Source: Symsagittifera roscoffensis
Taxonomy: Eukaryota; Xenacoelomorpha; Acoela; Convolutidae
Assembly (NCBI RefSeq): GCF_963678635.1
Contig: NC_087064.1
Coordinates: forward strand, 53,030,684-53,090,683
Length of the DNA: 60,000 bases
Direction of reading: 5' to 3'
In this document: piece by piece, positions 30,460 through 41,610 of the stretch
How the letters are laid out: each line of letters begins with the position of its first letter
Numbering within the stretch: position 1 is the first letter of the stretch
Made by a program: the position numbers and the translations under genes
The notes under the pieces: model-generated
The model's database searches: none
Told to the model about the DNA's origin: nothing
Seen by the model: the letters and a program-made list of their open reading frames with translations, nothing else

Positions 30460-31041
30460 CGTCAAAGATCTTCGTAACACTGCCTACCCTAGACTGACAG
30501 CAACCAAGAATGGTCGTCTCTTCTTCACAGAGCAGTTCGTCTTCTATCGCGTGTGCCGGTATGTAAACATACTATATTCTAAAGATATTGCAGATATTTT
30601 TGCATGTCCTGAAGCGTTTAAGAAGTCACTCAAAAACTATCTGCAAGCGAGGGTTAACTCATTTGATTTAAATAACTCCTGTACTGTGTTTTTGGCCTGT
30701 AATTGCATCAATATCCGTTCTTGATTACAGTAATAAACCATGTAAATAGCCTTTCAACAATCTGTATGATGCATTTATATATGTTAAAGGGAATTAATTC
30801 TTTCAGTAGTAGTAGTAGTAGGTTCATGCAACAGGTTTGCTCTTTTTCGGAGACATCCAGTGTTCGCCTCATTCCAAGTCATCAATTGAACAACTTAACT
30901 TAAAGTTAGTTCAACATTGTCTACTTCTGTAGTTTGTTCTGAATTCTGCAAAAAAAATAGTGATTTCAGTGAAAGAAATGTAGATTTGGTAGCAGAGACA
31001 GGTCAAATGCTTTGAAATTAATATTTTTGTGTCTTGTAAGC

Positions 31042-31177
31042 ATGCCTACTCAAAGCATTGACCTGTGCGACTTCCTGACGGAGCTGGAGCTAGTCCAATA
31101 TTTAGAACCTATACGGTTGCAGCTGGGCGTGACAAACTTCGAGCAATTGAAATATGTCAAAAAAGAAGATCTTCTTG
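31042..31177 (+). CDS. TNK2-like: ACK-like kinase exon 1 (SAM-like domain), second copy
   Basis: Identical in coding sequence to 27024-27159. It is the copy physically continuous with the rest of the gene and is the more likely start of the functional transcript. The upstream acceptor-like AG suggests an untranslated exon further 5', which I cannot place. Role by family: the SAM-like domain helps ACK kinases associate with membranes and dimerise. Confidence 0.8.
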
Positions 31178-31508
31178 GTAAATAAAATTTGACAATTGGG
31201 ACAGTAAAGCATTTGGGATTAGGGTCAGTTAAGTTGAAACATGGCATTTTTTACAGTGAAATATGGCATTTGGGTCAGTAAAGGGTATTTTTCACATCAT
31301 AGCCCCCTGAGCTTCATATTAAAAAAATATAACCCCCAAAACGGTGTTTTTTGTATTATAGCCTTTTCCGATTTGCAAAGGCCAAATACTTATCAGAAAA
31401 AAATATATACTGTCGAGAAATAAAGGAAAAACATATTACACGAAACGAAACATATTGCTGTTACTGTTTAAAGCTAATTAATTGATGTTGAGATGTGTGT
31501 AATTGTAG

Positions 31509-31597
31509 AAATTGGAATGCCGCTACCACTAACTCGTATGCTTTTGGACAAGTATCGCAAGAAGGCAGGGTACACAAAAATCCCCTTCACAAGCAAG
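31509..31597 (+). CDS. TNK2-like: ACK-like kinase exon 2, second copy
   Basis: Identical to 27491-27579. It joins exon 1 (phase 1) and exon 3 (phase 0) without breaking the frame. Confidence 0.8.
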
Positions 31598-31676
31598 GTT
31601 AAAATTTTTTCTATCAGTGTAAGATTTTTTTTATCTGAAGGCAGAAATTGTATAATAAATTCAGTTGTTTTTTTAG

Positions 31677-32138
31677 AGGATCATCAAAGCTCCTAATTTG
31701 ATGAGCATTTCGCACTCTCAACCAAAAACAGGCATTCAACCGTTCCAATTATCCAAAAGTCAATCGCGGCAAAGTTGGGCAAGTAGCGACCGCACTGCAA
31801 TGATTCCTGGATTTCGAGGATCATCGGTTCCTCCGGGCTCTGGTAACATGCTTACGTCGGGAAACATGGAACCCGTTTTGCTTTGCGATGATGACCTGAC
31901 CAATTTTGAACTTATAGGGCAGGGTCATTTTGCCAAAGTGTACAAAGCATTGTTGCGAGGTCAAACTAGGGTAGCCGTGAAAGAATTGAAACCAGGAAAC
32001 ACATCCGGATCAATTGAAAGTTTGATGAAAGAAGTTAGAGTGATGCTAAGTGTCCGACACACAAATGTAATCCACTTTCACGGTATCGTTTTGGACAAAA
32101 ATATGCGATCCTCATCTACATCGTTGGCCATTAGACTG
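31677..32138 (+). CDS. TNK2-like: ACK-like kinase exon 3 (kinase N-lobe), second copy
   Basis: Identical to 27659-28120. It ends in phase 0 at a GTTAGT donor; the next coding exon in phase is at 44767, leaving a 12.6-kb intron. The glycine loop, catalytic lysine and helix-C glutamate are all present. Confidence 0.85.
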
Positions 32139-32292
32139 GTTAGTTGTGCATCAAAATTGACGTGCTTTATCGCTAATGTACATATTTGTAAGATAATCCC
32201 TCTAGTTATGACACTAGCGAACTTAAGTGAGCGTTAGTGTAATAATACGACAATGATTTTTTCTAGCCCAAGTCGAAAATATTGTCAATTTT

Positions 32293-33260
32293 GGTGGCAC
32301 CTTTACGGATTTTTTTGACAGCATGTGCTTTGACATTCGATTAGTAATAAGATAATACCGTTTCTGCAATTTTTAATCATCAATCAAACCGATAAAAGCT
32401 TTTTTAATTCAAACTACAGAAGAATTAATAAAAACTCGATTCCAAAAATTTTGTAGCTGAATATATCTCGCAATTTTTTTGAAATGCTTAATCTATGCAT
32501 AATGTGGCTTTATGTTTCATGCAAAGTTAGTGTGGATACCTTCAGCTTGTTATATTTCAAGTTGATTACTTGCAAAATTGTGTCTATTTGTATTTGGTGG
32601 CAATTTTGCTGCATCGCATTGGCAATCTATTAGCATATATAGCTGCTTTATTTGTGAGTAGTGTTTGCCGATTGTTAAGCGTTCGTGGCCGAGAAGGCAG
32701 GGCATGAGATTCAAACTGTCGAGGTCGCAGATTTGATGCCAATACGTATCAAAATTTTATAATTCGAGGCTTACTTCTTTTTTTCTTTTATCAATTTAGA
32801 AAGCTGTTTTTTTTCTGTCGTGTTCTCGATAATTTGTGCGAAGCGGAGCTTTGCCTCTGTGCATATCAAACGAGCTGTTATGTAGCAGTTCAGTGCTACT
32901 GGCTACCAGGAATCCTTGTTCCAGTTTTCGAAAAATACGACGGAATATGCGGTCGATGTGATTTTTCTCTCTTCAGATAAATTTCGATTTTAAATTAGCC
33001 ATTTGCGGCGGGTTTTTCATATGAACTGAAAGCCCGTAATTTTTTGAATTCAAAACTAAAAAGATAAATTGTCGGATTCTTTTTTGTCAAGCCACGGGGC
33101 TTTAAAAATTGAGAACCTGGAACAAATAACGCGAAACTTCTATCTATACGAGTTAAAAATGCCTGTGACTTGTATCTAGCTATGTTTAAGCGCCAGAGCA
33201 CATGGTTGCATTTTTAGGCTTTGCATATACCAATACTTGATGGTGGGGGGAGAGCAGCGG
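32293..33260. repeat. Intronic copy of a ~1-kb dispersed repeat with a tRNA-like segment
   Basis: It shares blocks with 53690-57840: GCTTTGACATTCGATTAGTAA near 32330, CAAAGTTAGTGTGG near 32523, and the end motif GCGAAGCGGAGCTTTGCCTCTGTG near 32840. A degenerate tRNA-like segment (32679-32745, GTGGCCGAGAAGGC) sits inside. Confidence 0.6.
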
Positions 33261-33269
33261 AGAGTATGA

Positions 33270-34250
33270 TAGTGCACACTTCGATCCGTCCAGCCATCCA
33301 TCATTCCAGCAAGCAATTTATTCATCAAGCGATCCATCTGGCCATTTATATATCAAACCAGCCATCAAGACAATTGTTCATTTACCGGCCCATTCTTCCA
33401 GCCATCCTTCGTAATCCATTCATCCAATGATCCATCTAGCCAAATAACCGAACAATCATCCATTCGTCCATCCAGCCAGTCATCCCCTTTGTCATCTAAC
33501 CAACCATCTAGGCATCCATTCCATCAGTCTAACCGCTCATTCATCCGTTCACCCATCCATCGATACATCCATTGAGCTATCGATCCATTCATCTATCCAG
33601 CCAGCCATCTATCCAGCCAACTATCTATCTGACCTACCAGCCACCCAATCAGCTATTCATCCAATCAGCCATGAATCAATCCAGCCATCACTCAAGTCAT
33701 TCATCACTCCAATCAGCCATTCAACGATCCAGCCAAAACTCAAGTCGTTCATCACTTCAGTTATCCATAAATCAAGCAATTCATTAATCCAGCCAGTCAT
33801 CCATCCATAATTCATCTATCCATTTGTCTAACCATCCATTCATCAAGCCATCCATCTAACCAACAATCTAGCTATAAGTCCATTCAGCCTTCCATCGATC
33901 CATCCGTTCATTCATATATCCAATCAGCCATCGATTCGTCCATTGAGCCACCTATCATCCAGCGCCATCCAGCGAACCATCTATCTAGCCATCCTACAAG
34001 TTAACCAACCAATCGGCTATCCTTCCAAACAGCCATCCATCGATCCAGCCATCCATGCATCAATCCATTCATTCATCAGGCCAACCAACCATCAAGCCAT
34101 TCATCTACCTAGACATACATCCATCCATCAAGCCATTCACTACTTAATATCATCCAGCCAACCGTTTAATCATCCATACATCCAGCTAACGAACCATTCA
34201 GCTAATCATTCCCATACCCTGCCATTCAGCTACCCAGCTACCAGCTATCA
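33270..34250. repeat. Degenerate CATC/CCAT tetranucleotide tract
   Basis: About 980 bp made almost only of CCAT, CATC, AGCC and ATTC steps. The plus-strand ORFs here (33221-34335) are products of this composition and are not genes. Confidence 0.9.
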
Positions 34251-35140
34251 ATCCCCCTATCGTACAGGTGAAATTACTGTTGGGTACATATACTTCGTTT
34301 TCCAAAAGTTTTTCGAGCCCAAAATTTGTGTGTAATTTTTTTTGGATCAATAGGTGTCGATTCAAGTGTTGTCACCTTATTAACAACTTCATAAGTTAAG
34401 TTTGAATGCTAATTTAACTCTAACACTCATCTTTCTGGAAAAGTTTTTTTTTCAAAATGAACTTATTCAAGACAAACTTGGTCAGACTTTTTTCTTCTCA
34501 ATTCTGTCGGCTAGCTTGTCTGATATTTGTGATATATCGCAAGTGGTTCGAAACTGCTTCAATTCTGTATGCGAAAAAATGTTTGCTCCTTCCTCTTCGA
34601 AATATTTATGTATTGGTGCTGCAGGGGTACTTGAAAAATTTGGCGTTCGTCGGCCAAAAGACGTAAATTAAATGGAAAGGGAATGGGTGGCACTGGTGTT
34701 AAAGTTTTGAGTGAGAAAATGTTGCCTCTTAAGCCAATTGCATAAATGAATCTGGTCTATTTGTGATGACCAGATTATTTTGGTAATTAAACTTGCGAGA
34801 GCAAGTATTTTGTAATCGAGTTACTCGATTTTCTCGTTTAAAACTTCGTTCACAGATTTCACCACTTAACGCGAGGTATTGCATACAGTACACGTTTGTC
34901 CTGTTAATTTTGGACGATATTTATTCCTGGCCGATATAAACGTGGTATAAAGATTCATTGGATTTTCTTCTGTGTTCTTAAGAACCAGTATGAACGCAAT
35001 GAAGACTCTTATTTTGGTCATTTTGACTTTTTTCAGGAAAATGATCTACAATTTATTCAAGCTCATTGATCCAGTTTTTATTAAATTGGGATACAAGCTT
35101 TGAAGCCATTTATTTTAGTTTCGGAAGTCGAAAGTTGATG
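34251..35140. other. Intron DNA, no gene seen
   Basis: AT-rich intron sequence. The overlapping ORFs at 34402-34671 show no protein-like pattern or splice context. Confidence 0.5.
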
Positions 35141-35143
35141 TTT

Positions 35144-36440
35144 TTAGAGTAAATGAACGTAGTGAAAACTTTTATACAGGTCGCGATGATTTTTGTTTGT
35201 CTTTTTCAAGAATTTGTCAAATTTGTACACGCTCAGATATGATTTTGGTGTTTGACTCTTGACTCTTTTTTAAGCTCAGTTCTTTTCTTTTGCTAAAAAG
35301 ATAGCAAGCTTCACTATCGAACAGCAAAAGGTCACCACAAACGTGATCGGTTTCTAAAAGGAGATTTTAATTTTCCGATTTTTCAGCGTAATAAAAATTT
35401 TTCGCTATTGAAACAGTTTTCTCAAATTTGATTATTTTTAATGAGAGTCGATGAACGTAGTGAAAACTCTTATATAGGTTGTGGTGTTTTTTTCAGGAAG
35501 TTTACATATTTTTTCTGCTCAAATTTGATTTTTCGCGGTTTGACTTTTGATTTTCCAAGTTTAGTGTATTTCTATTGTTAAAAGGAAGGCAAACTCCACT
35601 ATCGAACAGCAAAAGTGTTAAGGTCACGAACTACGCGATTGACTTCTAATTTCGAAAGTGGTATATAGGTACCGATTTTCCTGCGAAACAAGCAAATTAC
35701 CTATTGATCTACTCCAGTTTTTTCAAGTTGTGTTAATTTTGTGTTAAAAAAGTGCCAATCATAGTTAAGAGTAATGAATTTAGTGCTTAGGTCTTGCTGA
35801 TTTTTTTATCAGGAAAAGTCTTAAAAATTTGTTCACGCTTAATTTTTTTTTTTGCGGTTTGAATTGTGATTTTTTTTCAGTTACATGCATTTCTCTTGTT
35901 AAAAGGAAGGCAAACTCCACTATCGAACAGCAAAAGTGTTAAGGTCACGAACTACGCGATTGACTTCTAATTTCGAAAGTGGTATATAGGTACCAGTTTT
36001 CCTGCGAAACAAGCAAATTACCTATTGATCTACTCCAGTTTTTTCAAGTTGTGTTAATTTTGTGTTAAAAAGTGCCAATCATAATTAAGAGTAATGAATT
36101 TAGTGCTTAGGTCTTGCTGATTTTTTTTTATCAGGAAAAGTCTTAAAAATTTGTTCAAGCTCAATTTTGTTTTTTTTTGCGGTTTGAATTGTGATTTCTT
36201 TTTCAGTTCAATGCATTTTTCTTGTAAAAAGGAAGGCAAACTCTACTTTCAAACAGCAAAATTGTAAAGGTCACGAAAAACGTGATCAACTTCTAATTTC
36301 GAAAATGGAAATAAATTATCCGATTTCCCAACGCAATAAAAGTTTTACCTATTAATCCAGTTTTCTCAAATGGGTTAATTTTAACAAAAAAGTGTCCATT
36401 ATAAGTTTTTCTACAAATTCAAAGAGCTTTAAGGCCATCT
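35144..36440. repeat. ~320-bp tandem repeat array in intron 3
   Basis: The core AAAGGAAGGCAAACTC.ACTATCGAACAGCAAAA recurs at 35581, 35902 and 36228, with a weaker unit near 35296. Spacings are 321 and 326 bp. Each unit also has GGTCACGAA..CGTGATCGACTTCTAATTTCGAAAGTGG-like sequence. Single diverged units occur at about 39330, 47615, 52465 and 53390. Confidence 0.85.
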
Positions 36441-36929
36441 ATTTTTTTCTTCAAAATTCAAGAAGATTTTTGAAAAAACAAGTCGTTTTTTCCAGTTTCC
36501 TTGCGTTCATTAGTTTTTTTCCAACTGTTAGTTGGCTTTGATTTTTTTTCGCGAAATTCGAAGAGCTTTAGGGGCATATAATTTGTACTTTCAAATTCGA
36601 AAGTCGAAAAGTTTTTTTTCAAATGAGTCAGTTTTTTTATTTCGTTGCGTTCATTGAGAGCTTTCAACTGTTTGTTGGCTATGTCCACCCTTGGGTGTTG
36701 GAATTAGGCACTAGATTTTTTTTTTCAAATCATTTTATTCACAGAGTGGTCAATTTAGAATGAAAGGTAAGTTTCACTTGCAGACTGCTGGCATGCTTAG
36801 CTTTAAAAATAAATTGTTTTTACTTGATTAATTACCTTAGCACGGGCTTTCAAAGAGTTTCAATAGATAGAAATGGGGATTATGTAAGTTACTGTTTGAT
36901 TAAAACAGGTACTAGTTTTATGAAAATGT
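36441..36929. other. Intron DNA between two repeat arrays
   Basis: AT-rich; contains two diverged blocks with 'AATTCGAAGAGCTTTAAGG' and 'TTGCGTTCATT', parts of the ~320-bp repeat family. No gene seen. Confidence 0.5.
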
Positions 36930-39120
36930 ATGAGATCGGGTTTGTTTATTTCATTTTTTTGAGACGCTCTGGAAAAAATTATCACTTTTTTCAAAAATTA
37001 TCATTTTTTGTAAGTTTTTCTCAAAAACTACTCAATCGATTTTCACAAAAGTAATACCAATGGAAAGTCCGCCTACTTTACCTTGTGCTTGCAAAATCTT
37101 TAAGTCTCTTTTCACCTTAACCCACTTTCTACAGCCTTCGGAAAAGTGTGTGGGGGGATTTTTGACCCATACTTGGTTTTTTTTTACCTTATCTCAAAAG
37201 CTACCCTCCCCAATCCGAGATTTTGATTTCAAGCAAAAAGACACTATGGGAAGCTCCCCTGCATCAGCGGCTACGCACACTTTTTTCACACCAAATGTTA
37301 TAGCTCTCAGAAAAGTCAAATTTTCAATTTGTTGACCGTTTTTTGAAACTTTTTGATTTTTCTCGAAAACTACCCTTCCAAATCTGAGATAATTGTTTCA
37401 GTGTGTAGAACGAGTTTTGAGAAGCGCCCCTGCATAAGCGGTTAAGCCCAATTTTTTAAAATAAAAAATAACGATCTTCGGAAATGTTGAATTTTCGATT
37501 TTTGACCTTTTTGTAAACTTTGTGACTTTTTATCGAAAATTACCCTCCGAAAACTGAGATTTTAATTTCAGTGGTTAGAAAGGCTTATGAGAAGCTCACC
37601 TGCATAAGGGGTGTCGACCATTTTTTAACACAGAAAATTATGACCCTCGGAACAGTCAAATTTTCGATTTTTGACCGTTTTTTTTTAAAGCCTTTTGATT
37701 TTGCTCGGAAACTACCCTCCCTAATTTGGGATTTTGGGTTCAATAAAAAGAAAAAGTCGACAGAAGCTCCGCTGTGTAAGCGCTCATGTCCAAACTTAAG
37801 TTATTGCCTTCAGAAAAATCGATGTTTTGATTTCTCAGCTTTTTTGAAACTTTTTGACTCCTCTCGAAAACATTTTATCTGATATCACAGGCTTAATCGA
37901 GGCAAAAGGTTGTTGAAAAGATCTGTTGATAAAATGCTACGCCTTAAAAATTGTTTAAAAAAATTATGTCCCTGGGAAAATTCCAAAACCATAAAATTTT
38001 TTAAATTGTTTTAGAGCAACAATGAAGATTTTGAATGAAGCCCAATTTTGAAATTTTTGAAGTTACCGATTTCATCCCGCAGCAGTACAACAAAATTAAT
38101 TGGTAACTCAAAATTAATTAAACAGGTAACTCCTGTTTTAGCTGGGCTTCTAGTGTATATGGGATCGGTTTTTTTCTTTTTTTAACTTTTTTTTGAGACG
38201 CTTGGAAATTGTTTTCATTTGTTGTAGGAAGCTTCCCCTGCATCAGCGGCTACCACAAATTTTTTTTCACACAAAATTTTATGGCCCTCAGTAAAGTCAA
38301 ATTGCCTATTCTTTAACCGTTTTTGAAACTTTTAGACTGGTCTCGAAAACTACCACCCACCCCGAATCTGAGATTTTGATTCAATACGTAGAATGGGTTG
38401 TGGAAAGCTCCCCTGTATAAGCGGTTATGCCCCTTTTTTTTACACAAAACGATATCCCACGTGGAAAAGTCAAGTTTTAGACGTTTTGATCGTTTTTTGA
38501 AAACTTTTTGATTTTCTTGAAAACTACTCTCCCGAATCTGAGTTATTGATTTCATTCAAAAGCGCGGATTGTGGCAAGTTTTCTTGCATGATTGGTTATC
38601 CCAAAATTGTTTTCAAAAAAATTATGACTTTCGGAAAAGTCAAATTTTTGATTTTTTAACCCTTTTTTGAAACTTCTTTGACTTTTCTCGAAAACTACCC
38701 GCCCAAAACTGAGATTATGGTTTCAAGGGGTCAAACTAGTCGTGAAAAATTTTCATCCACAAGCGTTTACGCCTAATATTTTTCACACAAAAAATTTAAA
38801 CTCTCGGAAAAGTCAATTTTTTTACTCTTTTTGAAAACAACTCAACTTGATCGGATTTGATCGAAGCAACAGGTTGTGGGAAGCCTCCGTGCATAAGATG
38901 CTAAGCCTTGAAGTTGAATAAAAATTTATGTCTCTGGGAAAATTCTTGATCACTATAACTTCGCTCATATTTTAATAGAGCAATAACTAGGTTTTGGGTG
39001 AAGCCCAATTTTGAAATTGTTGAAATTACCTATTTCATCCAGCATCAGTACAACAAAATCATAAATTATCAAACAGGTAAACAATTGACAGGTAAACAAC
39101 CAAACAGGTAAACTAACTGG
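36930..39120. repeat. ~170-bp satellite-like array with higher-order structure
   Basis: The block (T/C)TCGAAAACTACCCTCC...TGAGATTTTGATTTCA recurs near 37193, 37357, 37533, 37704, 38341, 38517 and 38687, mostly 164-176 bp apart. Each unit continues with AAGCTCCCCTGCAT(C/A)AGCGG and GTCAAATTTTCGATTTTTGACCG-type blocks. The segment GAAGCCCAATTTTGAAAT occurs at about 38038 and 39001, so a ~1-kb set is itself repeated. ORFs here are not genes. Confidence 0.8.
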
Positions 39121-39379
39121 GAGAGCCATTTTTTTTAAATGTTGCAGATCCGCGTAGTTTTTCGGAATTTAGTGTACAATTTTTTAGATTGACAATATTA
39201 GTATATATTTTTAAACAGATCTTTTCCTTCCGTTTTTTTTCCTGTCAGTCGGAAAAATCAGTAAATGTAAGCGTTTGTATCAAGCTTATATAGGTCGTAA
39301 TTTTTTTTAAGTTCACCTTCTTTAAAGGAAGGCAATCTCCACTATCGAACACCAAAGTGTAAAGGGCCCGAAAAACGTG
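39121..39379. other. Intron DNA with one ~320-bp family unit
   Basis: It contains a copy of AAAGGAAGGCAATCTCCACTATCGAACACC near 39327. No gene is seen. Confidence 0.5.
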
Positions 39380-40369
39380 ATCGTTTTCTACTTTCGAAAG
39401 TGGGTTTTAGGTTTTGTTTTTTTCCCAGCGGAAATTTTCCGTCACAAATCGTGCTTCAATTCAAAGATCTTTAAGGGCATATACTTTTACTTTGAAATTA
39501 CTGTTTTTTCTCTTTCCTTGCGTTCATTGACTCTTTTCCAACTCTCTCGACTGTTGTTTTTATCTGAACGCAAATTTGAGAAATAAATATGATCTTCTCT
39601 TCTGTTACAAATAATTCTCCAAAATGAGTTTATCGAATGAGTTTTTCAAAATCCCGAATAGTTATGGATTTCTTCGTGGCTCCTGCAATTTTTGAAAGTT
39701 TGACATACGTTGAAAGTTATCGTTAGTCAGTTCTGTCTGTTGTTAATATATCGCTTTTTGCATAGCTTCGCTTAGCCTTTGGTTTATTAATGATTTTTGC
39801 GTGACAAGTAACGCTATTGTTTCGCTTTTGTGTTGTGCAGTGCATTGCAAACGTTAAATTTTTGAATCATTTCTCGTAACACAGTGTTGATTTAAATTAT
39901 CCGGACAAAACGAATAAAACTTGATTTTTCGAACGCGTTTTTCTCAAATTGGGTTGAGATCGGACAAAAAGTGAAGCTACAAAAGTTGCAAAGTGATGAG
40001 AACAAAAGAATTAATATGGTGCATTTGTTCTCCGAAATTCTCAACCAAAATTTTACCCCAAAAAGGGGTCATTTTGACTTTTTATAATTAATCAAGAATT
40101 ACACTGAAACTGCTTTGTTAATTATTGCTAAATATATGTCACAAGAAGCCTCTTATGTGTCCAACAAAGTGCCAGAAAGGTGAAGTCTCCAAAAATTTGC
40201 GTAAATTTTTTAAAATTAGTTTTTAAGCAAAGATTTTGGGTTTTATATTGTAAAAATTACAATATTAAAAATTACAGTATTCAGCAAGAATAGTTTCTCT
40301 TATACAGGTTTTTGTAGATTTATTTCTTCTATAACTTTGTTGAGCTATGTAAGAGGCTTCTTGTGATAT
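39380..40369. repeat. 990-bp tandem duplication, first copy
   Basis: Matched by 40370-41359 with about three substitutions. The left junction is at CGTGA|TCGTTTTC and the right at GATATA; no filler is seen. It contains the left arm of a foldback element and the first ~46 bases of its right arm. Confidence 0.9.
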
Positions 40370-41359
40370 ATCGTTTTCTACTTTCGAAAGTGGGTTTTAG
40401 GTTTTGTTTTTTTCCCAGCGGAAATTTTCCGTCACAAATCGTGCTTCAATTCAAAGATCTTTAAGGGCATATACTTTTACTTTGAAATTACTGTTTTTTC
40501 TCTTTCCTTGCGTTCATTGACTCTTTTCCAACTCTCTCGACTGCTGTTTTTATCTGAACGCAAATTTGAGAAATAAATATGATCTTCTCTTCTGTTACAA
40601 ATAATTCTCCAAAATGAGTTTATCGAATGAGTTTTTCAAAATCCCGAATAGTTATGGATTTCTTCGTGGCTCCTGCAATTTTTGAAAGTTTGACATACGT
40701 TGAAAGTTATCGTTAGTCAGTTCTGTCTGTTGTTAATATATCGCTTTTTGCATAGCTTCGCTTAGCCTTTGGTTTATTAATGATTTTTGCGTGACAAGTA
40801 ACGCTATTGTTTCGCTTTTGTGTTGTGCAGTGCATTGCAAACGTTAAATTTTTGAATCATTTCTCGTAACACAGTGTTGATTTAAATTATCCGGACAAAA
40901 CGAATAAAACTTGATTTTTCGAACGCGTTTTTCTCAAATTGGGTTGAGATCGGACGAAAAGTGAAGCTACAAAAGTTGCAAAGTGATGAGAACAAAAGAA
41001 TTAATATGGTGCATTTGTTCTCCGAAATTCTCAACCAAAATTTTACCCCAAAAAGGGGTCATTTTGACTTTTTATAATTAATCAAGAATTACACTGAAAC
41101 TGCTTTGTTAATTATTGCTAAATATATGTCACAAGAAGCCTCTTATGTGTCCAACAAAGTGCCAGAAAGGTGAAGTCTCCAAAAATTTGCGTAAATTTTT
41201 TAAAATTAGTTTTTAAGCAAAGATTTTGGGTTTTATATTGTAAAAATTACATTATTAAAAATTACAGTATTCAGCAAGAATAGTTTCTCTTATACAGGTT
41301 TTTGTAGATTTATTTCTTCTATAACTTTGTTGAGCTATGTAAGAGGCTTCTTGTGATAT
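40370..41359. repeat. 990-bp tandem duplication, second copy
   Basis: Copy of 39380-40369. It is continuous with the full right arm of the foldback element (to about 41610), so the original unduplicated structure ended here. Confidence 0.9.
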
Positions 41360-41610
41360 ATATTTCTCTGCAATTAACAAAGTAGTTTCAGCGTAATTCT
41401 TGATTAATTAAAAAATACTTATCTAATTTGGGGTAAAATTTTGGTTGAGATTTTCGGAGAACAAAATGCGCCATATTAATTCTGGTGAAATTCTTAGCAA
41501 CTTTTGTTCAGTTCACTTTTTGTCCTATCTCAACCCAATTTCAGACAAACGCGTTTGAAATTTCAAGTTTGTTCGTTTCGTCCGGATAATTTAAATCAGC
41601 ACTGTAGTCT
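40871..41610. mobile_element. Foldback (long inverted-repeat) element
   Basis: The left arm (about 40871-41160) begins ACAGTGTTGATTTAAATTATC and is the diverged reverse complement of the right arm (about 41324-41610), which ends GATAATTTAAATCAGCACTGT. The spacer is about 160 bp. Arms near 290 bp without a coding region fit a non-autonomous foldback or MITE-like element. A second left arm (39881-40170) exists because of the 990-bp duplication. Confidence 0.75.

Larger units (their letters stand above)
28278..32292 (+). repeat. 4.0-kb tandem duplication, second unit
   Basis: Near-identical copy of 24259-28274 (offset 4,019, falling to 4,018 after a one-base change in an A run). The near-identity dates it as very recent, or as an assembly duplication. 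Confidence 0.95.

Noticed and set aside
33221-34335. Plus-strand ORFs rich in His, Pro, Ser and Ile
   Set aside because: Products of the CATC/CCAT low-complexity tract with no protein signature.
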